A program made the position numbers and the translations under genes. From the NCBI GenBank assembly GCA_025786725.1, contig JAHLTZ010000006.1, positions 620,001-684,000 of the forward strand: a stretch of 64,000 bases of DNA, written 5' to 3'. The DNA comes from Syncephalis fuscata. Taxonomy: Eukaryota > Zoopagomycota > Zoopagomycetes > Zoopagales > Piptocephalidaceae. Under the pieces are notes generated by a model. The model did not search any database, was not told where the DNA came from, and saw only the letters and a list, made by a program, of their open reading frames with translations. This document shows positions 25,021 to 37,806 of this stretch, piece after piece (position 1 is the stretch's first letter; the number at the start of each line of letters is the position of its first letter).

Positions 25021-25850
25021 AGATGGCAATCTTAGGTGTTAATTTTAAGTAAAAATTAGTGAAAAGCATGGAATAATAAAAACAGTGCTGGGAATAAATG
25101 AATAAACAAAAAACCGGGTGTTTAAAGCTACTTTTAGTAAACAGTTGTACATGTTCTGTCAGAAAATGGAATATTCTTGTAAAAGCCGCGCTGCCCATCG
25201 CTAATATGTAGCACAAGCGCTAAAGCGGCAGTTAATTATGGAAGTGATGCTTACAATAACAGTGGCAAAACAACAAACGAAAACCCGAAAGTAGGCAGAC
25301 GAGGACTATGCCATATTACACAGAGACATGAGTAGCACATGTATGTCCCATTGTTGATTGGCTGTGGCTTCCATATAGTTTGGGCTGCGCAATAACATGC
25401 AGGTTGCTATTTTGACATTGTGATAGCCGCAATTTAGTAAACCGATTTTGGTTACAGTAAATTAGAATCAATGGATTTATGCAAAAAATAATTAGCTTAG
25501 CTGGAACTTATTGTGTATTTGCCATTAACAACAATACATTGTACAATTCTTTATTCAGCTAATGTTGATTTTGTTGGTTAGTCAGTATATTTAACGTGTA
25601 CACAAATAATTGTTATGTCGCAGAATACGATTTATAACCAGTCCAGTATTTCGACATGCTCAATTGTATTCGTGGTAAACGGTTTCACTAGCAGTAACAA
25701 TTTGAGAAAGGTGAAGTATATGCGACGTTTTTGGCTTATTCGATAAACTGCTTGTATTTCTCATACTTCTGCAATGGTATACTAAAACTGTTGAAGACAC
25801 GAGCCTAAAGCAATGGCGTAAGTCTGTTGTACAGTTTTATGTCATTCTAC
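25021..25850. other. spacer between membrane-protein paralogs
   Basis: No supported gene. Probably contains the promoter of the 24362-25020 gene and the 3' end of the 25851-26660 gene. Confidence 0.4.
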
Positions 25851-26660
25851 CTACCAATCAACAAGAACAAACATTTCAGAAAGCCCACCAAAAATATCAA
25901 ATACAATGATTAATCCGCATAACAGTTTGCACAGAATCACCAAACACAAGGTTTGTATTCCGTCACGTGCCAGTCGCTTCCATGCATTAGAGCCAAATGT
26001 TTGATACTGCTTATATGCAACATATGAGAAAATCGACGAAAACATTAGCTGGCTAGGTGCTTCGACGCCCATCCAAATCCATGGGAGATATGGAGGATAA
26101 TAGAATGTACATCCGCGATTAAGAGCATAAATAATTGGGCATACTCGCCACGTAATAATAAAAATGGCCACTTGTGGTATGGTAGATATAATACCAACGA
26201 TTAGAATCCAACGCTTACGGAATAGTACTAGATATGCTTTTTGCAATACGATCATACAGTTGCTTATTGATGATATAGTGAGGCTGAAAACCAGCCACCA
26301 AATTACACCTCGACAATTTAAAATGGCGTAAAGTATCCCCATGGCCACACAAATGACCCAGCTAACGCCGGATAATGATGATATTAAACAAAACCAGCCG
26401 GAAAGAATACGCGGTCTCTCGATGATCATTCTAACAGCTATAATCGAGTTTCTTAAGAATATATAACCAACTATTGTATTAAGTAACAACTGGTTGTTGA
26501 CACCGATTGCGTAGCCGTTGAAATTATTTGTATTTAGTTGCTGTAGTAAGAAAGTTGTAGAGTCCAGTTCTCCAAAAGGATGTAATGGGATTCCTAGTAT
26601 TTTTGTGGCATTTTTCTGCCATCCAAATCCCAAAACATCGTTATTATAGTATATTGGCAT
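25851..26660 (-). CDS. seven-helix-like membrane protein, intact paralog
   Basis: An intact 269-codon frame from ATG at 26660. The N-terminal ~70 residues are probably outside the membrane, with a possible glycosylation site at NAT. About six or seven hydrophobic helices follow (LLLNTIVGYIFL, GWFCLISSLSGVSWVICVAMGILY, VIWWLVFSLTISSI, RWILIVGIISTIPQVAIFIIT, SQLMFSSIFSYVAY, LCLVILCKLLCGLIIVF). A conserved outer loop, NRGCTFYYPPYLPWIWMG, is shared with the neighbour. No known GPCR signature (DRY, NPxxY) is seen. The gene arose by tandem duplication with 24362-25020. Family unrecognised. Confidence 0.65.
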   Translation of the reverse strand: MPIYYNNDVLGFGWQKNATKILGIPLHPFGELDSTTFLLQQLNTNNFNGYAIGVNNQLLLNTIVGYIFLRNSIIAVRMIIERPRILSGWFCLISSLSGVSWVICVAMGILYAILNCRGVIWWLVFSLTISSISNCMIVLQKAYLVLFRKRWILIVGIISTIPQVAIFIITWRVCPIIYALNRGCTFYYPPYLPWIWMGVEAPSQLMFSSIFSYVAYKQYQTFGSNAWKRLARDGIQTLCLVILCKLLCGLIIVFDIFGGLSEMFVLVDW

Positions 26661-27434
26661 TGATAATTATCCCAAACGAAGAGTGTACTTTTCAGCAAAA
26701 AAGAATATACAGCGTTTGATGTACAGATATGAAAATGATTTAAAGTGGCGTCTTATTAGAAAATTAAAAAATTATAGAAAGCAGTACTAAATAATTTAAT
26801 ATTAAACTAGTAGTGTAAGTGTTGACAAGGAAAAGTAAAGGGGCCATACTGTTGACGCAAAATGCTCTGGATGTTTATTCAACCGAGATAGAAATGCTGC
26901 TAAGGCGAGTTCCGGTATATTGATAGTGCATGTGCTAGTTTTTTTTGAATATCTATAAGCTGACTGGCACCACGTGCTTGGTGGTACATATGTGCGCCAC
27001 TTGATGCTTTATTTCTTTTATATTCTAATGTTAATTTATCGTTCTCATTGCTAAGCTAAAATTTATTTTGTTTCTTTTAAGACTTTATTTAACAATTGCT
27101 TACGTATAACCTAGCGATTAATATAATGTTTGGCAATTAACAAAATAAAATTAAGCTATTGCTAAATCAGGCTATTTTAAATACGCAATTGTTGCCAAAT
27201 ATAGTCACATGACACTTTTCTTGTCGAATTTTCTTTCGTTACTGCAACCTTTTTTACACAGTTTATACATTGTTTATTACAATAATAATATAAAAGTCAA
27301 TGATTGCACGGATGTTTTTGCAAACAATATTTAAACTTTTTAATATTCACATTTAAGTAAATAAAACCATTTAGTTTATTAAATAATGCGATAATAATAA
27401 AGTGTTAATATTAAATAATATATATTCAAAGAAA
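26661..27434. other. intergenic, no gene seen
   Basis: AT-rich DNA upstream of the membrane protein and downstream of the P450 gene, both on the minus strand. Nothing recognised. Confidence 0.45.
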
Positions 27435-29556
27435 TCAAACATTGCTAGGTTTAACTTGGACAAGGTACTTGCGACCACGTGGCTGTAAAGTAAAGTAGGT
27501 TACAGGCGTCATATCAGTTTCAGCGCCTGCAGGCACATTGTAATCAAATCGGCGCATTAAGTTGGCTAACAGCAGTCGTAGTTCCATCCAGGCCAAGCTA
27601 AACAAATAAATTATGGATTAGCATTTTCTGTAAAAAATGAAGCATATTATTAACTGATTCAGCGCTTACTTTTGGCCTATACAAGCACGGGAACCCATAG
27701 AAAATGCTAAAAAGTGTTGACGCATCTTTTGATGCTGTTCTGGTGTTGCTTTAATCCATCGATCAGGATTAAACTCTTCTGCATCTTCCCCATAAATTTC
27801 TGTATCGTTGTGAATAGCTTTAAATGATGGCATGATAATTGTCTGCAAGTATTATAAAATAATAAGTTATTAATAATTGTTGCCATGTTATTACTTACCC
27901 CTTCAGATATATGGTATCCTGATATAACAGCACCTCCTTTCGGTGCTTTACGCTGCGTGCCCGGTGCTACGGGACGTACTCTTAATATTTCCCAAATAGT
28001 GGCATTCAAATAGGTTAAATTTTTGACATCGTTATGAACAATAGTTTGCTGCGGATCTGGAAAAGCTTCTATCAGCTCATTCTTCAATAGTTTTCCATAT
28101 TTAGGATGCTTATCCAGTAGATGCAATCCCCTAAATAAACGTTTTTAGTATGTTGAATAAAAATTTAAGTATATATCAATACACCATGTTAGAGTAATAG
28201 CTGTAGTATCTGTGCCACCAACACTAGTATGACAAAACGTTAATTAATGAAATAGCTTACAGCCAGAAACCTACAGTTGTACGATTGATTCGGAAATTAG
28301 CTGCTTAATGTCAAACTTTTCACCAGTTTCTGAATCCTCTGACTCGAGCAATCTTTGCAAAACGTCCTTTATGTAGCCATTTTTAACTTCTTCTCCGCTT
28401 TCTTTAATATTTTCTTTGATACGATTCTCGATTATAGAACGAGCAAACTATGATTTATAAGCTATAGTGATAAAATAACATCGTCCTACTTACATCAAGT
28501 AAAAGCTTTTCAGATTTATAAAATCTAGGAAAAAAGAAAGAGTTGCACAAAGGACCAAGGCTATCTTTCTATAATCACATTAATGAGTGGTTAAATAGCT
28601 GCAATATCGATATAATTTACCATTAGTCCAAGATAAGTAACATCTGAGACCCATTCAATAACTGGATGTTGTTCTCCAGGCTTTGAATTCAAGGCATTGA
28701 AAGTTCCGCCAAATGATATTTCACCAATGACATCCTAAATATATTGATTAGTATTTCACGATGGCTCAATAAAAGTACATACTAGAGTAGTATGGTAAAG
28801 CATTTCCATGATATCAAATGTAACACCTGAAGCAGCATAGCTTTCAAGACGTTTTATAAATGGTTCAGTACCAGCCTTATGCACAAGTGGTTCGATCTCA
28901 GCAACTGATTGCATTGAAAATACCGGTCCAATCATATGTTTCTTTATAAAATGTTAGTTATCTCTGTATGACATGCTGCATATAATTCCATACCAGTTTG
29001 CGATGAAGTATAATATCTCTATAAGTAAGTAACAGGTAAGTATATACAAGTGTAAATTTGATATGCACCTACTGAGTCGAGAATATGTTAGGACATTGCA
29101 TGTCAAAACTATGGTAAAAATCTGACTTGGCAAACTTTGTAGATCCAAGCACCAATTTAACATCATCCCGGTCTGTAATGGCAACAAAATTTAAATCTAA
29201 ATATAATAGATATAACGTTAAATTCCATGTGCCACTATAAAGCACCATAAGACTTGCCGACTCGAATCACCTTGCCATATGTTTAGACATATCGTAGAGA
29301 TATTCGCCAAACTGCCCTGAAACAAGATTATAGATCCAAGCAAGCCGGCCAACGGAGACAAATGGAGGCCCAGGGATTTTGCTCATGGGGGACAGGAAAC
29401 TTTCATAGATTATCTAATTTTGATTGAGTTATTTACTATTACATAATGCTGATCAATTACCTTGGATAGCAGTAGTGAGCCACCAGCAACTGCAATAAAA
29501 TTCCAATCAAAGATGATGTTTGATAAAGAGCTGGCAAGAGTGGAGAGCACGGCCAT
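27435..29556 (-). CDS. cytochrome P450 monooxygenase (microsomal type)
   Basis: About a dozen short exons. The first (ATG at 29556) encodes a hydrophobic anchor, then comes the proline hinge SKIPGPPFVSVG. YGKVIRVGKSY and DRDDVKLVLGSTKFAKSDF are N-lobe family motifs. The I-helix has GGTDTTAITLTW, the K-helix EILR (ExxR), the meander NPDRW, and the haem loop FSMGSRACIG with the Cys ligand. The C-terminus is RGRKYLVQVKPSNV. All key residues are present, so a working haem enzyme of the endoplasmic reticulum using a P450 reductase is expected; the substrate cannot be told. Near 29281 the frame must change between DMSKH and YGKVIR, with one base apparently missing. Confidence 0.88.
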
Positions 29557-30650
29557 GGTAAAGATCCAACAGTACTATAGAGAGTCGAAATAGTAGCAAA
29601 GCTAGTAGAAACAGAGTATTAAATAATTGATGGTGCGAATGAAAAGCAAAATTGCAACACGTCGTGATCAGTTTTTATAGCTGCTATTTGGGCAAGTCTG
29701 TGCTACAGCTGTATTTTTACCATGTCGATATCATTTGTACAAAAAAGGCGACTTAGCTTGAATCATGCGGCAAATACATGTGCATCGTCGTATGATTATA
29801 TTATGCTCACACTGTTCCTTAAATAAAGCCGGGTTATGTATTAGCGTTTTAATAATAACAAATGTTGCTTTATTTGCCTCATATATAATATCAATATCAT
29901 TAACATAATAACTTTTTTAAATTACATTAATTTACTGGATAGTATACAAAGTATTTACTATTAGTAAATTATCATATAGAATTTACTAACGGAATTTCGG
30001 TATAATTCACCAGACTCATTACTCATTTATATATTACTTAGGTCGTAATGGAGATATAATGTATATGTCGCTGTTGCAAACATATACAAGGCTGGGAGTT
30101 TGTGTGTTAACGGAATCCTTTTTCCGTTAACACGTGGTTACACAAATCACACGGTTGATTTTTCTCCATTTCCACGTGTTGTTTTGCGTTTGTCATGATA
30201 TTGAAAGTGACTGTATTAATAGCTATAGCAAACCAAATTAAAGAGTATATTGATTTAATAAAGATTTAGTTATATTTCAATTTCCCAATTAACTATAATA
30301 GATCCAAGTTGTGATAATAGATTACATTAGTATTAACAATACTTAATAGCGAGCCATGTGTATTAAATATCAATTGCATAATTTAAAAAAAACAATTTTG
30401 GATTATGCATCAGCCAAGTGTTTAATATATTTAATTTAAACTATTAGTAGAATAAAGCAATTATAATTTTAAGGTATGTTTTAAAAACAAACGTTAAATT
30501 ATATAAATTATTCACTAATTTATATAATCGCCATACTTTTTTGCTATAAATATAACATACTTTAACCGTCATTGGATATTTTTAATGCCTCTATTACTAA
30601 ATTATTGCTTTATTACTAATAATAACTATTGAACAATAATAAACTATGCT
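29557..30650. other. intergenic, no gene seen
   Basis: AT-rich. The right part is the 3' flank of the adaptin gene; the left part is the P450 promoter. A near-palindromic pair, GGAATCC-TTTTTCCGTTAACACG around 30110-30135, is the only notable element. Confidence 0.4.
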
Positions 30651-32667
30651 TTAAGCTGTTGATTCATGAATAGCATTGATGTAACGCAGCTGAAAACAAG
30701 CACGATCTCTTAATAAAATGGTTCCTCGTTAGCTGTGGCAAGCCGTAGAAGATGTGTATAAAATGATTGAGTAGCTGATGGCTGGCTGCTAAATACTGCC
30801 TGTGCAGTAGAAAGCAATGCAAGCTTTACTGAGATGGAAAAACAAGCATAGTCACGAATATAAAATTCGAGTACATATGGCGTCATAGACAACGAGGCAA
30901 ATTGCTCCATGGCAGTAACTGCAATAATATAACAGAAGACTCTTCGCATAAAATGCAATGTCGTGCCAGATCAGCTAGCTTAATTTCTCCATAGAAGCAA
31001 ACGCACTAGAATGAGTGCTTACTACTTCTATAGTTGATATATATGTATAAACGTAAAGCTTTGTACTATGTATTATTAGCACATACCTTCAGTGCACAAA
31101 GTATTGCTTTGCGTACTTGTATCAAAGCAGGTAAAGTGGACGATGAACCACTGTTCATATCCTCCAGTATTGCCACCAACTTATTCCCGCATTGTAACGC
31201 AGTATCCTCGGTAAACATGCCGATATTACCAATAGCTTTAATGATGATCTGATCATGCTGTGGTGTGGTTTCTCCAATCCATCCACTGAATACAATTAGA
31301 ATTGGAATAAATAAATTATTTACTATTACCTTAACTCATCTATAATTTCTGCTGCACTTGCGGCATCAGTGCCACTTGTAATACAATCCAATTTAATTTG
31401 AGTTAGATAGGATGGATCATGCGCTCTAAATAGAACACATTAAATTGTTATTATTATTATTATGCTGTTTATATAACCCGCTTACTTTATACGTAGTGCA
31501 GCCACATCCAGTGTAGAGTATAGCATGTTATAGTTGATGCAAAGCTGCTGTAAGGTTTCCAAACATGCAAAGGCGATTTCTGAAGTGCTAGTCGATATTA
31601 GAAATAATAGCGATTCTAATTACATATGTTAATTATAATATTGCAAAATACCAATTAGCTACTTGCGTTTAGCACGGGCCAGTACATCTTCCTTTACTGC
31701 CGGCAGTGTTGCACTTTGATGAAGAAATAGGTGTGTGACCTCGGAAACGACAGCACAGCTAGTATGTGTCAAATATTCATTGAGTGTATTCTATAATATG
31801 GTTAATTGCATATCCTCAAAACAATATGATTATTCCATGGTCTTACAAGTATTGATAGTATCTCATCTTCAGATGATGGTTTAAACGTCTTTAAATAGCG
31901 GAATACAATACACTTTTGTGCATCATCAACATCTGGCACCATACCCATTAAATCTTCCGCTCGATCAATGTTCATATCACCAATTAAATCTGAATTTGGA
32001 TCAACATCTAACAGAACTGAAATAGCCGACAAACATATATCAGGATGTGCATTTGATATTATCCTTAATAGTTCCTTCTTCATGGCATCATCTATAATGG
32101 TTGTCGTCAATTAGAAATAAACAATTATATCGTCTCATCAATGACTATAGCTCATTTACCAAATGGACCTCCATTCGCTACTAAGCGACGAATGCCATAG
32201 ATCGCCTGTAAGCGCACATCATCACTTGGATCTTGTAGACGAGCCACGACTTGTCGATGCACTTGTGGTCATGAACACTGCTTCTATAATTATCTGTTAG
32301 TCTTTGTTGGGCCCAGTAGAGAGCGGTACTTGCTTCAACGAACACAAGTGGCGTATGGCCAATGCTCGCATGGATGCCTCACTTTGGGCACAGTTCTTTA
32401 AAAGCTGGCCCACGAAACTTGCATAGAGTTCAGGTCGTTGTCTAAGTTGACTGGAGATGGCACCGTAAAGCACCTTGCGAGTGGCTAAATCTCCTTTGGC
32501 AGCCTCCTATTTATACATTCTTGCTGTAATAGCTATACCGCTGTCTATTTGTTACTATTTACCGCTTGAAGCAGCTCTAAAGAGTCGGCCATGTCAGTGC
32601 CCCGTGTAGATAGGGCAAGTACGCGCGACATTAGTCCCACTTGCCCAGTTGTATCTTGACTTGTCAT
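30651..32667 (-). CDS. AP4B1-like: AP-4 complex beta-like adaptin trunk, C-terminally short
   Basis: About nine exons, starting at ATG 32667. The N-terminal helices (LALSTRGTDMADSLELLQ, ATRKVLYGAIS, RPELYASFVGQLLKNC, MRALAIRHLCSLK) follow the beta-adaptin pattern, closest in order to AP-4 beta. Later blocks are DPSDDVRLQAIYGIRRLV, FKPSSEDEILSILNTLNEYL, CAVVSEVTHLFLHQS, TPYVLEFYIRDYA and RDRACFQLRYINAI. The protein stops at the end of the trunk; hinge and appendage domains seen in beta-adaptins are missing. Three places need a one-base correction (about 32250, 30888 and 30712). AP-4 sorts cargo at the trans-Golgi network. AP-1/2 or AP-3 beta is possible but fits less well. Shares a promoter with INTS7. 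Confidence 0.65.
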
Positions 32668-32751
32668 GGTATTACGTATTAATGTACTGTTTATGGTGGA
32701 AAGAAATAAAGAATAGACTCTATTTTATTTACGTTCTGTCTTCATTCTAAT
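32668..32751. promoter_or_regulatory. divergent promoter of adaptin and INTS7 genes
   Basis: Only 84 bp lie between the two start codons. AT-rich; no specific site recognised. Confidence 0.5.
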
Positions 32752-35700
32752 ATGACGACCATTATTGCCACCACACCTAGTATTACCAGTACGCGTACAG
32801 AGAAGGAAGAAGCGGCATTTCGGCGCATTATTGAGCTGGATGCACGATGTCGCGATCCATTGCCGACACGTCGAGGACATGCGGTATTCTCATTTGTAGA
32901 CGTGTTCGACGAGTCGCCCACGACCGTCATTCTATACACTGGAATCCAAAAGTTGGCTGACTTGTTTGAAACGACGTAACTGCCTTTTATAAGTACTTAC
33001 GTAGCTTGGTATTTAACTAATGCATTTCTAGCGATAATACAATGCGGTTTGCTGTTGTTCAAGTATTACGTGAGGCGCGACGTCATTTTGCCATTCTAGA
33101 CAATGTTGACCAAGCTGCCCGCCGTATTATGGCGGTGGCTGAAAAGCGCACAGATAGACTTTCGCATCGACTGGCTTTACTGTAATTAAACTTTATTATC
33201 TTAGTGGATACAATGTTACTTAAACTACTGTTAGTGCACTAGATTGTCTTGTTAATATACTCGATAGCCCATTGGATGTATATCATAAGTAGGTATAAAA
33301 TTTACATTCTACACTATGTATTGATTATTTGATTAGCGTGGTCAAGCTACTGAGTGCGCCAGATAAAAGTGTACAACGAACAGCTATACGAGTGGCCAGT
33401 CGATTATATCGAAATTCAGTAGTATTTCAACGAATTGCCTTGGCCGAAATAGTCTCGAATATAGAAGGTAGTTAATATAAATATAAATATATAGGCGTAT
33501 AATATTAACCATAATGATTAACCAATTTAAAGATAACAATATTATGGATGACACTACAAAGGCACAGTTATTACGTATGTTGGGACAGACACGCTGTGAT
33601 CTCCATCTTGCTTACAAGGTGAGTAGATTTATGTAATTTATAGATTAATTGATCATTAACTGATCTGTATGGTAGACAATGCAATTACTAGCAAATTACG
33701 CACTCCAATCACATCACTCGCACATTTTCCGTTTAATGGCCTTGAATGGATGGACAGCATTATTAGTACATACCATAACTCGAACAAAACATGATATAGT
33801 CCCGGTATGGTCATCTCTATTAAATGACCAGTCGGTAGTGATACGTGTAGCTACTTTGCAACAAATAGTAAAGCTATTGGTCAATAATGAAGGGCTATTT
33901 ACACATATGGATACTTTATACGATGCAAGTATATAATAGCCATATATTTATAGTATAAATTAACGTGACAATATTAGGTACTAAGTGAAAGGGCGATGAC
34001 ACCAGAAGCTGATATGGAAAGAGTATTGTCCATGATTAGTTTGCATTTATGGCATAAAATGGCAGACCCAACTATTACACAAACGAGTACAATACCACCT
34101 GCATTAGAGTTGGGATCATTGCCGGTAGAACAGTTAACAGTAAATACTAGATATCAATTAATGAGTATATTACTGTCGATATCTGGTAAATAGTTACTAT
34201 TAAACAAGTTGAATACACTGCTTACCTATAATTAGAGCAATTATCTTCATTGGTTATTATGGATTTTGCCATACAGTTTCTAGACCGTATATTGTCATTG
34301 AATCCATGTACTTTGTCGGTAAGTAATAACAGTAATAACATCACAGCCATCCACCGCTGAATATTGATAAATTAACAAATAGACGGGACAATTGTATAAA
34401 CTATTAAAACGGCTAACAAGTTCAAATAGCCAGTTATTAGCAGCTGCTAATGTTTATGAACGAGTATTTAACTTAACTAAATTAAAAAATATCACAGGTA
34501 ATTATATTTAACAATTAATATGGTTCGTATTAATATTAATATAAATATATTTAGTACCTATACGTGAATTACTGCTCAGTTGTTTATTGCGCCTACCAGC
34601 AGTGGATTCGACACAAGTGGTACAGCAATGTCAAATCAATTTGACAATATTTATTAACCGTGTATGGGATGATATTTCGGTAATTTGCTATTCATATAAC
34701 TAGACCATCACTTATTCAATATACTTTAGTTGTATTATCTCAAATTAACACTGCATTTATCAACATCGGGATTACTATCAATACATGATCGAAAACATAT
34801 ACTTTATCAATTAATTGATATACTTCAAAGGTTTGAGGACGAGCTACTGCTTTATAGTACAGATAAACAAAAGAATATATACTGGATTGCGTATAATATA
34901 GCGCTATTGTGCGGTCAAGCTGGTCTATTCTGTCGGATGGATCGGCTGTTAACACCATTACTCAAACATGTAAGTCGTTATTAATTTGCAGTATAATAGC
35001 AGTACTAATACTAATATTTGCTATTACAATATTTTAATAAGCTACATAATCCATCTATCTATTACTGGATAGAAACAGTACATGGACTATCTCGAGTATT
35101 AAAGGAATTAAATCAGTCTATGGATATTACTGCATTGACAACCAATTGTTCAACTGCATCCGCAAATCTATTTAAACTAACTGCAAGCCTTCAAGTAAAT
35201 ACATATGGTTATATTAAGCGTTCACATGCACTAATGACAGCACAATTAGTCGCTAAAATCATACAGTGGGCAATCTTTATCATTTCAGTTTTGGTGGTTG
35301 CATTTATATGCCCAATGTCTACAAGCTATGACTAGTATTGGCCATTACTTTAATATAAATATAGATTCTCACCACAAACAAAATATACAGCCAATTGTGA
35401 GTAATAAACGACAGTATATGGTAGTCAAATACTTAGTATTATTTAATTAGATGAGCTCCATTCGCGTGTTTGATGAGTTAGCCGATCAGTTTTTTGGTTT
35501 ATCTCGATCATTTCCCTCGGTTAAACAGCAATCATTGCATGATCATACTTTAAACAGATATCCTTTACAATGTTAATTGTAATGTTTTGACCACTAATTG
35601 AAATCATTTAACTTATTGCTATACAGGGCGTGCCTCGTGTCAATTAATATCATATTTACTTCGTAGATATTGTAGTATTAAAAATCTACCAAGCAGGTAT

Positions 35701-36562
35701 GTGGTCATATAACTAATTGGTTACCTTATTTACAAAAAATAAATAGGTCAGATCAAGCCAAACAAGAAGCTCATACAACCGATTGGTATAGAAATAGAAT
35801 AGTTCAATTTAATACGCTTGATCTAAATAACTCGACACTTTTATTTGAGCTTGTTAAAGTGAGTCGATTATTAGTAATAATAGTATACAGTTAATCTGAT
35901 ATATATATATATATATATCAATAGGATTGTGTCATTTGGCCTTTACCACAGCAGTTTTGTAATCCTGAATCAAAGCAGCTATTAATTCAGGTAGATTTTA
36001 TTAATGCTTTATTAATGATTAAGTAATTGACGATTAGTACAATGATTAGATGGATAATATTCCAAATTCTATTCAGACACCGTTAAATGAGTGCACTTTT
36101 TTATCCATCTCTGGACGATTACCAGGTTATTTCTTTTCGGACAAAACTCGGCCATTTGTATCTGTTTTAATTGAAATGACACCTGTTTACGATAAATCCA
36201 TATGGTTGCCGCCACGTAGTGGAAACTATTACGATTATTTATGGGGCCGGGCTCCTTACGTGACAGGTCCATTAGCGTGTCGTTGGCAGCGCACACCTTC
36301 CACCGATAATTCAATACTCGTTGCAGGTACACGTGAATCCAATCAAGCAGCAGTATCACTATTGGATAAATTGCCGACCACGTATACTGCACCGCTTGTT
36401 GATGGCCGATTTGAATGTAAAGTGGTCGTGCCAGCATGGATGTCAGAAGAGCAGACGAGAAATGGATTTGTTCTACAAATTCGACTCAATGTTAAAGATA
36501 GTAATAAAAATGTATGGCACGCTGATACTGATAAGTATCTTGCTATCCAATGCATGCCATAA
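32752..36562 (+). CDS. INTS7-like: Integrator complex subunit 7-like HEAT-repeat protein
   Basis: About 17 exons with mostly clean phase. The N-terminus has RRIIELDARCRDPLPTRRGH, FSFVDVFDESPTTVILYTG and IQKLADLFETTDNTMRFAVV, matching the INTS7 start, where the line about losing kin and the level of HEAT repeats agree. Alpha-solenoid repeats continue (VVKLLSAPDKSVQRTAIRVA, QLLRMLGQTRCDLHLAY). The middle has YWIAYNIALLCGQAGLFCRM and SIYYWIETVHGLSRVLKEL. The C-terminal 170 residues (36050-36562) are a beta-rich domain. Integrator cuts snRNA and paused Pol II transcripts; INTS7 is a scaffold of its backbone module. Near 35256 an A-run seems to carry one extra base (or lack two), beyond which FQFWWLHLYAQCLQAM reads in frame. 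The identification rests on pattern memory, not a search. Confidence 0.68.
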
Positions 36563-36649
36563 ACTAAATAAATATAAATAATTTAAATTATGTGCATTTA
36601 TATTATTATAAGTTTATTAATAAAACTTAATAGTAAAAGAGCAAATGCA

Positions 36650-37343
36650 TTAAGCGTTGTTTTTGCCATTAAGAAGCATACTAATTGTAACCTTGTAACT
36701 ATAGTTTCCAGTGTTGTAAGCAGAGTGATTGGCGCCAGAACTGTACTCACTGTGACTATAGTCATGTTTTTTAAACAATCCATATTGTTGTTTGCTATAA
36801 TTTTTGTTGATTGAATTATATTGCTGATTATTAGTCAAGTTGCTTGAGCCATTTGAGCTATGGTTGTTGGCTGAATTATATTGCTGAGCATCGCTTGAAT
36901 CGTGTAAGTTATATTGTCCTGGAACAGGGCCATATCCAGTTGCTATTTGCTTTCCTGAATCAATGCTGTTGGCGAGGCCATTGGTATTAGCATTGCCGTT
37001 TGGAGTCCAAACGCTGTAGGTAGTGGTACCGACGGTATTTTTTCGCCGTTACCACTAGTTTGTTGATGGCTACCTCGGTGCTTGGAGCCATGTTTGCCCT
37101 TGTGGTGACCAGTACTTTTATGATAAGTAGTATGAGTGCTAAATTGTTGAGTATTAGCACCGCTATTAGACGAAGATGAAGATGGTGGCGACGAGGTTGA
37201 AAAGCTGCTTTGATTGTTACTGTTGCCATATGAGGTGTTAGTATTGTCATTTTTCTGCTTTGCGTCGCCACTATAATTGGTGGATGCATTAGTCTGTTGA
37301 GTATTGGCAATGTTGGTACTTGAAGATAAACTAGAAACTGAAG
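36650..37343 (-). CDS. low-complexity Ser/Asn/Gln/His/Tyr-rich protein, partial
   Basis: Reads from an acceptor near 37343 (ttcag) to the stop at 36650. Begins SSTNIANTQQTNASTNYSG, then a His/Lys/Gly-rich patch (HHKGKHGSKHRGSHQQ), VGTTTYSVWTPNGNANTNG, GYGPVPGQYN, then Tyr/Asn/Ser-rich sequence to the end. A six-base T run at 37038-37043 appears to lack one base; restoring it joins the two halves. The first exon was not found, so I cannot say if there is a signal peptide. No domain recognised. The neighbouring LPMO genes also have low-complexity tails, but this is not a copy of one. Confidence 0.45.
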
Positions 37344-37715
37344 TAAATACCAGTCAAGTAGTATTTAATAAATATAAATATCAAGTGAAAAGGGAAGTGC
37401 AATAAAATAAGTTCAAATGACAAATAGTAATTTAAATATAGATAAATTTAATTGACTCGTCAATCATCCAAGTCTTTATAGTTGATTTTGTAAAATGAGC
37501 AATTTATTTGGCATTTTTGACAAAGCAATGTTCAGTTAATAAAAAATATATAAATAAAGGTTACTTTTGTTGTAATTTGTTACGTTTATATAATAAAAAT
37601 AGTGGCTACATTAATTTAAGAACTGGTCAGGGTAGTCAGGGATTGAAAAAAGCTTAAATATTTTATTGATAATATTAGATGTCTTCTTATGTAGTGTTTT
37701 CTATGTAATGCCATA

Positions 37716-37806
37716 TCAACACTTGGAACATTTAGTAGGTAAATTCTGGATTTTTATAATACAAAGAACTGTATAGCCATAATGATTATATTTTATGACA
37801 CACTTT
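37716..37806 (-). repeat. inverted copy of 3' flank shared with LPMO gene 2
   Basis: The reverse complement matches 43655-43745 at high identity, including ATTATGGCTATACAGTTCTT and ATCCAGAATTTA. Both copies lie 450-600 bp downstream of an LPMO gene stop (38293 and 43242). Confidence 0.75.
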
